A stretch of 64,000 nt of DNA from Lycium barbarum (GCF_019175385.1 NC_083342.1:117490376-117554375), one strand, 5' to 3'. Positions 35,096 to 47,246 are shown, counted from the stretch's first letter. Notes: generated from the sequence alone by a model not told the origin. Translations and numbers: made by a program.

Positions 35096-35967
35096 ACGTG
35101 CACAGTGCATTGTTTAGTGCAATTTCTTTTTTTTTTGTTGGTTTCTTTATTTCTTACTTTCTTTCTTTCTATTCCTTCTATTCTTTAATATTAAATTTTC
35201 AATGCAATTGTCTTTGGCAATACCTGTGTTATCCTTTCATAAATAAACTATATATTTTACGTAAACTATGGTAAACTTCAAAGACCAGTAAGAATGTTTG
35301 AATGCTTTTTTTTTTTTTTCTTCAGCATGTAAAATAATGTGAAGGAAAACAAAAGTTTTCAAGCCTGAAGTTTCACTTTACAATCACTATATTTATTTTG
35401 AGACTACAACATGTATATATATTTACAAAATTGTTTATTAATGGTATTGAGATACAATTTCCACTTTTTAAAAGAATCATGGAATCAAGGTATAGAATGT
35501 TAAGATTTAGTTCTAAACCCCAAAATTATAGGATTAGTTTTCCTAGGCTAATTTGGACTATTTATTTATGGTATTGAATAGATTGAGGCTATTGGAGTTT
35601 GTTTGAAGGAAATTTGGCACTTTCGGAGAGGTTGCGTTCCGGTTATAAGGCAAGTGAGACTTAAACTCTTAGTTTACTTGCTTTTCATAAAAAGCATATG
35701 GTTTGTGTTGTATGTATGCATTTAAACTGTTTAGTTCGTGTGAGTGGGCAAGCATGATCTAAATTGGATAATTTCCAAGTTTCTAAAGTAATGACCGTAT
35801 GAGTCCTTTAGCGTAATTTCGCTTAAATAGATACTATTTATGTAAATGTAAAGTTTAGAAGTGGTATTGAATGGATGTATGTTCCACTTATCATATCTTC
35901 AGAGGGGCGTATTTCCACAGGTCCCATTGATGTTCAGTGAGAGATAGATGCTAGAATTTTAAGTAAC

Positions 35968-36201
35968 CCGGGTAAGATGGGGGTAAATAATGTCCTCTCC
36001 GGAAGACGGGGTAAGACATAGACAAATACGTACTATGTCCCGTGAGCATACATTCAGAGTCAGTGTATTTCATGTATTGCTCGTCCGGGTAAGATGGGGG
36101 TAAATAATGCCCTCTCCGGAAAACGGGGTAAGACATAGATAAATACGTACTATGTCCCGTGAGCATAGATTCAGATTTAGAGTATTTCATGTTTTGCTTG
36201 G
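35968..36201 (+). repeat. 117-bp tandem duplication in the LTR
   Basis: Two units starting CCGGGTAAGATGGGGG (35968 and 36085) share CTCTCCGGAA and TACTATGTCCCGTGAGCATA with a handful of differences. The open frame on the other strand across them is a repeat artefact. Confidence 0.9.
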
Positions 36202-36762
36202 TTGTGCTTCATGATTTTAGCTTTAGCTTCAGTGTTTGTATATATTTAATATACTTGTACTGTGTAATTGCTTTTATGCATTATCAGGGATTTCAAAGAC
36301 TTGCCCCAGGGGTAAGCTGAGAGTGTCGATGATCTTGCGCGGTCTTTTAGACTCACACTTGTTGATGTTGTATGTGTGCAGGTGTGGTTAACGGTGACCA
36401 AGTAGCCGATACTTGATTCATTCCAGCTTTGTTCAGTCCAGTTCAGTGGAGGTGAGCCACCATTAGATCATGGCGACCTCTTCTTCTTTAGTTAACTTAG
36501 TAGTATTCCGAGCTTCGTCTCGTACTTTTCTATTCAGACTAGTAGTTCCATGACTTAGACATTTTATGGGGTTTATGGGCAAGACTCAGTATTTGTAATT
36601 CGCTTCTGCACTTTTCGTTATATTATGAGACTTTGCGTATTATTCATTTTATTCGTTAATTTTCGCATGATTTGCTTAGAGGGTTCGCCTTATGGGTAGA
36701 AGCTCGTCAGGTGCCCGGTCACGGCCTGAGTGTCAGCTTTGGGTCGTGACAAACTTGGTATA

Positions 36763-37255
36763 TGTGACACCACAGCTTAGGAGGAAAAAGTCCCACATCG
36801 GCATAACACAGGAGAGGTGCTGGGTATATAAGTAAGCATGCCTTACCTCCTAGCGACGCGTTTTAAAGCCGTGCGGGCCTAGGCCCAAAACGGACAATAT
36901 CACTAGTGGGCTGGGCTGTTACAGATGGTATCAGAGCCACTCCTGTGTCAGCCTTGTCGATGGGGGGCTAGAGTTCAACTGAGTTTAGGCAAATCCCGGG
37001 TAGGCGGGGCAAACCTCAGTGTTGAGTCTAGGCAAATCCCATGCGGTGGGGCAAACCTCAGCGAGGACGCTGAGTCCATAAGAGGGGGTGTATAAGTAAC
37101 ACCCCAGCTTAGGAGGAAAAAGTCCCACATCGGCATAACACAGGAGAGGTGCTGGGTATATAAGTAAGCATGTCTTACCTCCTGGCGACGCGTTTTAAAG
37201 CCTTGCGGGCCTAGGCTCAAAGCGGACAATATCACTAGTGGGCTGGACTGTTACA
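36763..37255 (+). mobile_element. TRIM (miniature LTR retroelement), 493 bp
   Basis: Two ~160-bp direct repeats (36763-36923 and 37089-37255) share CAGCTTAGGAGGAAAAAGTC and end in CTGTTACA. Two bases after the first comes TGGTATCAGAGCC (36926-36938), the initiator-Met tRNA primer-binding site. AGAGGGGGTG, a polypurine tract, precedes the second. The internal part is about 165 bp and non-coding. This is the classic TRIM layout. Confidence 0.88.
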
Positions 37256-37310
37256 ATTGCGCCCGGAATGGATTGGGCTAACCTGTGAGTCTGAAACATT
37301 TTTTTCCCAA

Positions 37311-38351
37311 AAAGCTAAAAAATAATTATTGTAATTAAACAAATAGACAAAACAAATATTTTAACCCTAAAACCGTTTGCAGCAAACAACTCCTCCATGG
37401 AAATATCTCGTTTTTGCAAGTGATTCACACAAAATTACATCATTATACTGGATTTAGAAACACATATATTCATGTTAACCTGGAGTGGGTCCACTCTTGT
37501 TTCAATACTTTTTCGTCCAGAAACTATTCAACCAATCTTTCAAGAAAATACGCGTAGGAAGTGAGGACTACAGAGACAGTTTATTGAACAACAATAGTAG
37601 TATGAATTAAAGGTAACTTACATAAATAGTTATAGTTTCTCGGCTTCTAATTAGCCGTAGCTATTATTTTCTTAATTACAATTCGTAGGTACTTTTTAAC
37701 TATTTCAGGTGTATTTATGTATATTCAAATATACAGTTCTAAAATACAGTCAGTCAAATACAACTATGTTTTGGGTGTATTCAAATACACTTTTTTCTCT
37801 TTCGGAATACAGAATTACAAGCGAATACAAAAAATACATTGTATTTACACTAAAAAAAATACAATCAAATCCAGCCAAATCTCTAACGAAAATACAAAAT
37901 TCACTGTATTTAGAAATGAAGAATACAATCAAATTCAGTCATATCTCCGACGAAATACAAATTACACTGTATTTACACTAAAAGAGATGGAGAAGACACT
38001 CAAATCCATTTAATGAAATTAGATTATTCTTTGATTTGAATTTACTTTAATTTATTGCCCGCCTGAACGCTGAAGATATGGATGAATCGACCTCAAGCGA
38101 TTGATTGTAAGAAAAGTCTGGTTTTGAATTGTGATTCTATCATTCTGTGCAATTTTTAGGGTATTGATGGAAGATGGCGGCGATGGTGGTTCTGGGTTGT
38201 TTAAATAAGTGTAGTTATTATACTTAAATACCTCGTAATGTTAGCTATTCAAGGTAAAAATTCGATGAATTAATTAAAGTGAATTGAGGTGTTTGATGTC
38301 ATATTTAGACACATTAATCAACCGTTGAAAGTGAATGAGCATTAATACAGA
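37311..38351. other. Spacer with AATACA-type simple sequence, no gene
   Basis: 37720-37985 is rich in AATACA/TGTATT words on both strands, which gives spurious open frames of 60-98 codons. AACTTACATAAATAG-type ends near 37615 and an inverted-looking TAGTTATTATACTTAAATA near 38212 hint at a decayed MITE of about 600 bp. No protein is recognisable. Confidence 0.4.
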
Positions 38352-38503
38352 GAAACTTACGGAAGGAGTTTGATTTTTATACTCTTAATCTCTTATTAGC
38401 ATTAGTTTGGAGTCTAGTTGAATTAGGTGAAACTTACGGAAGGAGTTTGATTTTTATACTCTTAATCTCTTATTAGCATTAGTCAGGAGTCTTGTTGAAT
38501 TAT
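38352..38503 (+). repeat. 77-bp tandem duplication
   Basis: GAAACTTACGGAAGGAGTTT occurs at 38352 and 38429, and the following 70 bases are nearly identical in both copies. Confidence 0.9.
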
Positions 38504-40184
38504 CACGTGATGAGAGATTACTTTTTATTACAGTAACGTCTTTCGTTTAGCCTAAATATGACTCAGCTGTAATAATTTTGCGCCAGCAGCCAGGGACGCC
38601 GCCACAGCTTTGTCAAGTTTTGATTTTTCTGGAAGACATATGTAGTGCTCAGTCAGGTCATTTTGCTTAGCTGTATCGTTAGAAGAATCAAAAAGTTTAT
38701 CGCTAATAATGAACCTGTTTTGTGTGATTTAAAATCCTCACATTAATATTAGTGATCCTCCTTTACCCCTCTAGCATTTAAAGATTAGGAAATGATACCC
38801 CTCCACATAATGCAAACACTAACCCTCTTATCAAATATTTTCCTGTGATAATTTTTAGTTTTTGAGTAAAGATTTTTTTTTTCTTTCTAAATTTGAAATA
38901 CAAAAATATATAACTCTTATTATTGTTCTATTCACCTATTCCGTTGAAAATAATGTATTTTTTTAGGATATTAATAAATTTCAAGTTATGTGTGTATACA
39001 TTGTAAAATATAGCTTGACACGTGGCATGACGAGAAAGGAACACGTGGCAATTGAAGGTGAAATGCTGCTTAGTCGTTTAACTTGATCGAAATGAGAGAT
39101 CCCGGATAACCCCGGAGCAAACTTACCAAGTCAATTTCGAGTCATTAATGAAAGATGAACGTTGTGTGACCAGTCCAAGTTCGAAGCGGACGTTACGATT
39201 TAGAATTAAGACAGCATTTATTGTCTATTATTACTCATTATTAGAATTTAATCACGGTTTAAGTGATGATATATTTGTACTATAAAAGGAGCCTAAAGGC
39301 CACAAGGATCATCGAATAATAACAACTAACATTTGAAAAAAAAAAAATGATATTCACTCCTTTCCAATTTATGTGTCACTGAGTAGATACGGAGTTTAAA
39401 ATATTAATCTAACAAGTACATTATGTATATAATAATAGAAGAAATTACGAAAATTAGTACTCTCTTCGTGTTCCAATAGAATACTAACATTACTAAATGT
39501 TTGTTTTGACCCAGATATTTTACTTTAGAGGTTCAGCTTCCTTCGACTATTCAAGTTAATATAAATAGGTTTTAAATATATTACATTATTTAATTTTGAT
39601 TTGACACTGTACTAATGAATTATTCCACATTCAGCTTCGTAACAAGGGGATAGTTTAAAATGAAATTTGATAGGAAAATAAATCATATCAATTTTGCATT
39701 AGATTGATTATTTTGATTAATTTGAACAAGTTGAACTGTTAAATTCTATGAAAATTATATAAAATAATAATATTTTTAATGAATTTACGTTTCAAACATT
39801 TTCATCATTTGCTAAAATATAGAAAGAAATTCATATAGTTGAGCCAAATAGATTTGGAGAACATCTTCTCCCATAGATTACTTGAAGAAACGAACTTTAT
39901 TTTTTCCTTCTTATTTTTCAGAAAGGTCTAGATAAAGTCAAAGAAAAAAGTGTCTTATTTGTTTAGATATTTAGATGTCAAAGCAACGACTGATCTTCTT
40001 ATTATTTTAAAATGGGGGTGAGAGATTGAAATTAAGTAGACAACATAAAAAGAACTAACTTTAACAACAGTTTAATGAATGTGGCCCCTAAATCCATTCA
40101 TTGAATCGACCAACAGAAGGAAGATTGACGGAATAACATCTTACATCTTTTACAAGTAGCTGATATGACAAGTGGCTTAAAAAT
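38504..40184. other. Spacer; possible LTR fragment near 39000-39350
   Basis: No gene is seen. 39263-39350 has a promoter-like CTATAAAAGGAGCC followed about 60 bases later by a poly(A) run, preceded by two ACACGTGGCA motifs. This could be the U3-R part of an LTR or a retrocopy, but no partner LTR was found. Confidence 0.3.
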
Positions 40185-41280
40185 TCATTGTAGGATGAGT
40201 AGTTTATAAATATTTCTCGAGTAGTTAGTATATTATATAATCCATCAGTTTCAATTTGGTTGAACCTATTTCCTTTTTAGTTCATGCCAAAATGAATGAC
40301 CCCTTTCCTAATTTGGAAATAAATTCACTTTATGAATGATTTACAGCCACACAAATTTTCAAGGCTTATTTTGAACCACAAGTTTCAAAAGTCTTCCCTC
40401 TTTCTTAAATGTCGTGTCCAGTCAAATAAATTTTTTTTCTTTTTTTTTTTATTATTTTATTATTATTTTATTATTTATTTTTTTTTGAAACGGAGGGAGT
40501 ATGAATTTTCAACTTGCGTTGTCATTTGTTGTTGTTTGAATGATCAACTGGTAAGGTGCAACGGTGAAAAATTTCTTGCATGCTATTGATATACAATGTT
40601 ACTACTTACTCCTCTTCGTATCGATTTTTTAATCTTATTTTTCTTTTTAGTCTATTTAAAAAAAAAATCTTTTAATATTTAACAAGTAACTTGGTACATC
40701 CAGCATCCTACGTGACATATTTAATACCACAAAATTCAAGAAGAGCAATTTAGTATTCACACACATTTTCTTTATTTTATTAAGCTTCATGACGAGTCAA
40801 ACTAAGACAAACAAATTAAAATGGAGGAAGTACAAATTAGTCGCACCACATATTTACACTAAATCAATTAATAGAAGCGGTTTCAGAGTTTAAATTTATG
40901 ATTTTTATCGATTGTGAAGTTAGGATTTTCACTAAAGGAAGTCATAATATAAAGAAAAAACACATGAATAGATCAAGAATATTCAACATATAGTATGCAC
41001 ACATAAACATTCTTTTACATACCTATCTACAAAATGTAACTTTTCCGCTAAGGGATATCAATTGAGATTCCTTAGATAAAGGTGGCTCTGCTGTTAGTTT
41101 CTACAACGATTTCAAATTAATACTATATACTAATACTTGGGTGCAAAAAGATAAAAATTACTGGGTTCACATTAATACGTAATCAACACTATAGATCCGC
41201 CTGCGTCAATTACTAATACAAACGCGGTTGTGTATATATGTAAACTTCTATTTTTAATGATAGCTAAGTGATATTACTAC
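40185..41280 (+). repeat. Segment R1 (diverged copy of R2/R3)
   Basis: It is co-linear with 48350-49205 and 49640-50487. Shared blocks: TGATCAACTGGTAAGGTGCA, TTCTTGCATGCTATTGA, GGTGGCTCTGCTGTTAGTT and TTTTTAATGATAGCTAAGTG. R1 is the most diverged and carries its own MITE. Confidence 0.8.
40233..40499. mobile_element. Stowaway-like MITE in R1
   Basis: The right end GAAACGGAGGGAG is followed by TA (40500-40501); the left end has ATCCATCAGTTTCAATTTGG. Copies R2 and R3 read GTATATGAATTTTCAAC straight through the site, so they show the empty site. The left boundary is uncertain by a few bases. Confidence 0.75.
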
Positions 41281-41389
41281 TTAGAGCCTGTTTGGATTCG
41301 CTTATTTAGGTGCTTTTAAGCCAAAATAGTTTTTAAGCACTTTTGTAGTGTTTGGGTAAAATAAGAAAAATGCTTTTAAGCACTTATTT

Positions 41390-41547
41390 GCATTTTTTTG
41401 CGCGGATTGCCCTTCTTCTAGGGTGGTCTTTAATCTTTTGTCACGACCTAACCAGTCGGTCATGACAGGTACCCGTAGCTAACTACCGAGCACCACTATG
41501 CATGCTAACCATCATACCCAACCTGTACACACATACTCTCCAAGGCA

Positions 41548-41588
<41 letters not shown>

Positions 41589-44305
41589 CCCTCACGGCTG
41601 CAAAAATGATATACAAAATATACACTGATGTATTCATGAGACAACTACTACCCACGCATACGTATCTATGAGCCTTTACTAGAATACTGAGACATAAGGA
41701 CGGGACAGGACCCCCGTCATACCTAAATATGTACACAAAAAAATGCATCAGTAACTGGCACCTCCGGAGTAGTGGAGTGCTCCTGTGTAGCTGCTAATAG
41801 ACTCCTATGAATCTGTACCGCCTCTCTGTCTACCTATGGGCATGAATACAGCGTCCATAAAAAGAAAGGACGTCAGTATGAACAATATACTGAGTATGTA
41901 AGGCAAACAAGATAACATGATAAAGAGATGCAAGAATATAAGATAAAGGGGTAACCTGTAACTGATTGCCTCTTAAGGCAGAGTCATGCATGCTAACTTA
42001 TGTAATAGCAACATCATATCATATAAGCATATATAACTGCCCGACCATATAGGTACGGTGTGATCATCATTAGCCTGCGTCCGGGCCTCCCGCATCCGGG
42101 GTAAACATCTCAAGCCGCCCACTAGTGGTGTCTGCCCATGCCAACTAGACATGGTGTAATCATTATCATAGCTGCCCACTACACCTGTCGTAGTGGTAAC
42201 TGCCCGGCCAACTAGGCACGGTGTAATCGTACATATACATATCATAACGCATGCATGAGAACTCAAGTAAAAGCAACAACATTCTCGGAGTGACATAACG
42301 TCGGTAACCTTTGATTATATTATGGAACGATCATGATTGGCATGTCTCATCGTGGAGGAACTAATAGCATAGGTGAGACTAACAACAAAGAATATTATCA
42401 AGGAAAACATAGGATAAACTCCTAAACTTCATAAAGGCACTAATTCATGACTTTGGGGTCTTTAGAAATAGGATTGTCATCATCAATACCATGGAACACA
42501 TCTTATCTCTTTCACTTAAGGAATCATCAAGAACATTTTACCTTTCCACATTTAGAATATAAGGAAGTCATGAAATACAGAGGAAATCGTAAGGTAGAAG
42601 TCATGCCTTTAGAAGAAGGGGACTATCCTTACATACCTTTACGTCTCTCTAACTTCGCCGACTAAACGCTTCCCTCCAAGTTCACGATTCTACAATCAAA
42701 AGAATTCGTACTAAGATGAGATAACCGGAAACATACTTGAAGCTAAGCTAAGGCGACTAAGGGCTAACGAAAATTGGGCAGCACTTCGTTTGTTTCTACA
42801 ACTTTCTCCATATATTTTAATAATTCCCAAACATCAATAACAACACCCATAATATCATAATCAATAACTTCTTCAAGTTAGGCATTACCCAATCCCCACA
42901 ATTCTCTTTCAAATCATCCACACCCATTACTAAAATACTACAACATATTCATTTTGCACATAATGCTCCCTTAACGACATTAGCATCATTCATAACAAAA
43001 CTATACTCATGTCATGCTAAGAATCATGACTCAATTGAACTTACTACTCAAAATACTATTATTTCCATATTTGAGCTCATTGTCTATATTCTTCTTTAAT
43101 CCAATTCTTTCAACCACTCAATACCTCTAATAACATGAAATAAGTGCAAAACTCACCTTTGAATATGTAGGAATGGTCTTTGGATGAAGATATTCCACTT
43201 GAGAAAACCCCAACTTCAACACTAGAGAAGTTCTTGACTTGTATCAACCCTAGTGACTAGTGAGCATTCATATTCTTGATTCTACCAACTCTTGATGTTC
43301 AACCCTTGATTTCTCTTGGATATATGTTAAGATGGTATGGAGAATATTCTAGAGCCTTCTTGAGGTGTGGAGAATGAGTGAAATGAAAAATGAGGACTTG
43401 GGGGTCTCCTTTTATGAAAATTAAAAGCTGCTCAGCGAGGATTATACGGTCCGTATCTTATACGGTCCGTATAAGTGACCGCATAATACCTCCAGTGAAA
43501 GACCCTTCTCTGGATGGGTTATACGAACCGTATAAGTTATACAAGCCGTATAAGTGGCCGTATAACTCACAATTTTCGAAAATTGCTCCCGTTGTTTCGT
43601 TTAACTTCCAATCCTTATGGAACCTTCTTAACACTTGTTTAATACTTCACTAACCATCTAAGGAGCCTTATAGCTTCTCCTCGAGATATTACTAAATCAA
43701 TATTAGCTCGGTACTTTGCAAAACCCTTCCAAAACACGACTTATACTTCGCCTTCCTCAACGAACTTCCTTCTCTTGCCTCAAATGTCTTTGGAATCTTA
43801 ATTATAATCGCTAAGTACCCCTTCTTACTTGTACGAACATCATATACATCTTACGCTGCATTAGTCTATTTACCGCACAACGACATGAAATTTTTCGAGG
43901 TGTAACATTTTTGCCCTTCGCCTAATACTCCGATATTCTGGGTTCGAACCCTAGCTCAGTAAAAAAAAAAAAAAAAAATCGTAAGGCAGAGATTTGAATT
44001 CGCAAGGCAGAATTTTTCCTTCAAAATTCTGCCTTTTGCCTTCAAAAATCTACCTTAAGGCAGAAGTAAATTCAGCCTTAGCAGAGTTTTGCCCAAAATT
44101 GAAACTCTGCCCGAATCATGCAAAATTCTGCCTTAACTGCCTTGAATCCAAACTCTGTCTTGTCAATTTTTTTTTAATTTTTGACTGAGCAGAGATTCGA
44201 ATCCGAAACCAAGGAATTCTAATGAAGGATAGAAATTAAATACCACCAATTTAATGGACAAAAATTAAAGACCGCACTAAAATAAGGACATTCCTACGAA
44301 TTGCC
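41390..44305. mobile_element. Inserted TIR element carrying a solo LTR
   Basis: It is flanked by a perfect 9-bp duplication CACTTATTT (41381-41389 and 44306-44314), which suggests a Mutator-type insertion. The ends GCGGATTGCCCTTC...GGTGGTCTTTAAT and (inverted right) GTCCTTATTTTAGTGCGGTC then TTTAAT are diverged inverted repeats. 43930-44215 contains TTCTGGGTTCGAACCCTAGC and inverted GCAGAATTTT words. The solo LTR at 41439-43907 lies inside. Confidence 0.65.
41439..43907 (-). mobile_element. Gypsy solo LTR, 2.47 kb
   Basis: It starts TGTCACGACC and ends GAGGTGTAACA (reverse: TGTTACACCTC...GGTCGTGACA). The flanks TCTTT (41434-41438) and TTTTT (43908-43912) may be a 4/5 target duplication. There is no internal domain. 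On the - strand it has a cluster of TACGGTCCGTA/TACGGTTCGTA-type motifs (about 43440-43570), followed by TATA-like sequence. A (TA)n tract lies at 41557-41585. Confidence 0.82.
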
Positions 44306-44576
44306 CACTTATTTGTAAGTCAAAACAACATAAATAAATAAAAAATCATAAGCTAGAATTTCAAATTTATAATTTATAATTTTTGACTTATAAGTCAAAA
44401 GCCGTTAGCTCATCCAACAGACTTTTAATATAGGAGGGAATGAGGACGCTTTTGTCGTCCTCAAATGTTATATATGTCATTTTCTAAAGTTGATTTTCTC
44501 GGAGAGGGTGCATTCTATGTTGATGAGGTAATTGCACATTGCATAATTATGAAAAAGACAGCAGCCTTTTACTTTA

Positions 44577-44850
44577 AGAGCCCATTTGGATGGATTTATA
44601 AGTTGTCTATAAGCTATTTTTAGCTTTTTTGAGTATTTAGCTGGTCAGCTTAAAGTTATTTTATATTTAAAATAAGCTCAAAAAATTAATTGGGCTCATT
44701 TGGCTTAGCTTATCTAAAGCAGCTTATAAGCTGAAAACAGCTTATAAGCCAAAAAAAATAAGTTAGACTACCTTAATTTTTTTTTTTTTTAGCTTATAAG
44801 CTATTTTCAACTTATAAGCTGCTTTTTTTAAGTCCATCCAAACGGGCTCT
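44577..44850. mobile_element. hAT-like MITE, 274 bp
   Basis: The termini AGAGCCCATTTGGATGG and (inverted right end) AGAGCCCGTTTGGATGG are matched, and the interior is rich in AGCTTATAAGC words in both orientations. No clear target duplication was found. Confidence 0.8.
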
Positions 44851-46122
44851 AAGTATTACGTATTGCCCAATTTTAGAGTATTTAATGTTGATTCTTTGAC
44901 GCTGCTACACGTAGCTTTGTTGTTGCCTATTCTTACGTTTTGTTATCATTCTTTTTCTTTGATGCTGCTATACTTTTTCTTGATCCTTTCCCCTAACTTC
45001 CTCTGATTATATTATCTGGTGTTTTAATTTTTCACATTTAGCTAAATACAATTTTTTATATACTAAAAAAGGCATTAGTAGTTTTCTTTACCAAATTTAT
45101 CACTATTTAGATAATGAAATTTTTACATAATCAAGAAATCATATTAAATTGAGACTATTTAATTAAGAGTAAGTTAGTGCAAAGACTTCTTACTTTCTAG
45201 GTTTAGGTGATTTATTAAGGGTGTGTCCAAGCTAAAAACATAAATATGGATCGGAAATCACCCTTTATTTGTCATTGTACATTTTAATTTAAACAACTTT
45301 AGAGCCACATTTTCGTTTTCAACTGGAACATTTATTATATCTTACTAATTAATCTCTCTTGCTCTCTATTTCAATTTATGCGGCACTGTTCGTTCCCGAG
45401 AGTTGATTTGATTAAACTTTCAAATTAAATTCAATTAGATCAACTTAATATTTTAAATTAAATTTAGAAATTTAAAATCTATACAAAAAGTACTATAAAT
45501 TGCAATTGTAACTGAGAAACAATATTTTGAAGCATAAACTGTATATGAAGAGCAAAATTGATTCTTGAGGTTAATTTAATGAGTTTAGTTGTTTTCTTAA
45601 TTTCGTCTAAAGTAAACTTAAATTAGCATATTTAACTAGCATAAACTCTTGTTGCATGAAATATCACGAGTGAAATTAAACTAATAAATACCCAAATAAA
45701 ATATATTTCTATCTATAAATATAGAAATTTTATGCTCACAAATGCATAAAAATTCCAATATTTTCTATTTATGAGTTGCACTGAGTTGTAATTGTTTTAC
45801 ACAATCTAAATCATATCACTTTACTGAAATAAGTTGTGTCCTTTTGGTATTTGATAATTCTCTTACTAAACTACCTTTCTCATAAATAATTTTTGTTTAA
45901 AAGTTATCTAATTAGGTGAATAAATTTTTTAATAATAATGAAAACTTATCAACGATACATGTTTAACGTGCCACCGAATCATATGAATTATGCGGTAAGA
46001 AAATATGTTATAGATTATAATTCCTTAATTAAAATATTACTATGCTACTTTCACTTTTTTGCACGGATTACCCTTCAAACACACTGTTCTTTATTTTTGC
46101 CCCTATTGTTTATTTAATGAAG
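44851..46122. other. AT-rich spacer with decayed MITE-like sequence
   Basis: No gene is seen. 45365-45510 (GAGTTGATTTGATTAA and following) resembles 60525-60650, so both are probably decayed members of a Stowaway-like family. Confidence 0.35.
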
Positions 46123-46490
46123 GGCAAAGGTGTAAATATACCCCTCAACTTTGAGATTTAAAAAAATACGGCAAAGGTGCAAATATACCCCTCAATTGGC
46201 TCATTTTAAAAAATATCTCTGTGGCTTTAGAAAAACCAAGTCTATCCATTTTTTTAAACGAACCAGACTCGACCCACCAGGGAGAAAATTTTCATGTTGC
46301 TTTAGCAAAATATGTCTAGTAAAAAAAATGGTTAGACTTTTTTTTAAAGCCACGTGATATTTTTTTTAATTGATAAATAAACTAAATGATTTTATTAAAA
46401 AAAAAAAGACAACAAAAGGGTATATTTGCACCATTTTGTAACGGCAGGGGTATATTTACATCACATTTATAACGGGGGGTATATCTGCTC
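46123..46490. mobile_element. Foldback MITE remnant
   Basis: The left arm GGCAAAGGTGTAAATATACC is mirrored on the right by GGGTATATTTACATC and GGGTATATTTGCACC. CTTTAAAGCCACGTG-like internal arms also pair. The edges are approximate. Confidence 0.55.
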
Positions 46491-46492
46491 TA

Positions 46493-47246
46493 AATGGGTG
46501 AGTCCTAGGGTTAGCTAATCCCTTTGGAAACATTCAAGAACGAGATTAATTAAATCAACAAAGACCCACTTCAATAGCAATAAGAATCATTCAATACATA
46601 AGCAAAACAAGAGTTTTAATCCAAACTTTAATCAAGAATATTTTCATAAACAAGATTCAAGTCTAGAAATGAAATACTACACACTAAAATATTCAATACA
46701 AAACAAGGAATTGAAGAAAGGTTTAAGAATTATCTCATTAAAGTGCTCCAATCTTCTCTTCCAATGGTGTAGGTGAAAACCCTAGCCTCCAAAACTTGCA
46801 AAAATGGCAAAAGATGTAATGTTTTGCCCTAGCCTATCTTTTGTAGCTCCCCCCAATTTTTCCAAGTCCAAAAAATGTCAAAATCTGCCCCCATATTTCT
46901 GTTTTTGCAATTCTGCCCGTTTTTGCAAAACTGTCCACTTTTGACAGTTTTGCAAATCTGTCCCGTTTTTGCAAAACTGTCCAGTTTTGACAGTTTTGCA
47001 AAATGGTCCAGTTTGGCCTCTTTTTGACTTTCTTTTCACTTGGTTTCTTCCGATCACTCATTTTAGCTACTTGGCTTGTTTTGCTCTATTTTGCTCTATT
47101 TTGGTCCGTTTTGCTCCGTTATGCTCTCCGGGCATCTTTTCCTACAAAACAACATAAAAACACAAAAAGTAACAACAAAAGTGCTTAAGGAGTCACAAAA
47201 GCTTAAGGAATTAGCGTCGAATATCGCGTAATTTCATGACTCATCA
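46493..47246 (-). repeat. Truncated LTR, same family as 52508-53871
   Basis: Reversed, it starts TGATGAGTCATGAAATTACG and is co-linear with the solo LTR at 52508 for about 800 bp, to GGGATTAGCTAACCCTA. The rest is missing. At 46850-47010 it has tandem/inverted TTTTGCAAAACTGTCC words where the other LTR has GCAGCATGTTG words. Confidence 0.82.

Larger units (their letters stand above)
34425..36751 (+). repeat. Gypsy LTR, 2.3 kb, + strand
   Basis: It is preceded by the gypsy 3' end GAGGACGAACGTT and a polypurine tract AAGGGAGGGAGAA. It begins TGTAACAACCC and ends GGGTCGTGACA, followed by ACTTGGTAT, the start of a primer-binding site that breaks off where the TRIM begins. The LTR is thus bounded by internal sequence on both sides, not by host DNA. 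Confidence 0.82.
30797..37255. mobile_element. Chimeric gypsy/TRIM retroelement with inverted identical ends
   Basis: The left end TGTAGCAGCCCAGTCCACTA, continuing about 70 bp to GCGTTTTAAAGC in reverse complement, is the inverted 3' end of the TRIM LTR found at the right end (...GTGGGCTGGACTGTTACA). The unit is flanked by the perfect duplication ATTGC (30792-30796, 37256-37260), supported by an empty-site copy at 30430. Inside, in order: truncated gypsy pol and gag on the - strand, a gypsy LTR on the + strand, then a TRIM on the + strand. This looks like a product of template switching between retroelement RNAs that was then integrated as one piece. Confidence 0.8.
41286..44410. mobile_element. 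MITE hosting nested insertions
   Basis: The left part (41286-41389, GAGCCTGTTTGGATTCGC) and the right part (44315-44410, with GTCAAAAGCCGTTAGCTC) form a short TIR element resembling the one at 44577. They are separated by the insertion at 41390-44305. The outer right edge is approximate. Confidence 0.5.

Noticed and set aside
36926..36938. Full gypsy element starting at this primer-binding site
   Set aside because: The downstream internal region is only about 165 bp before a second LTR, so it is a TRIM.
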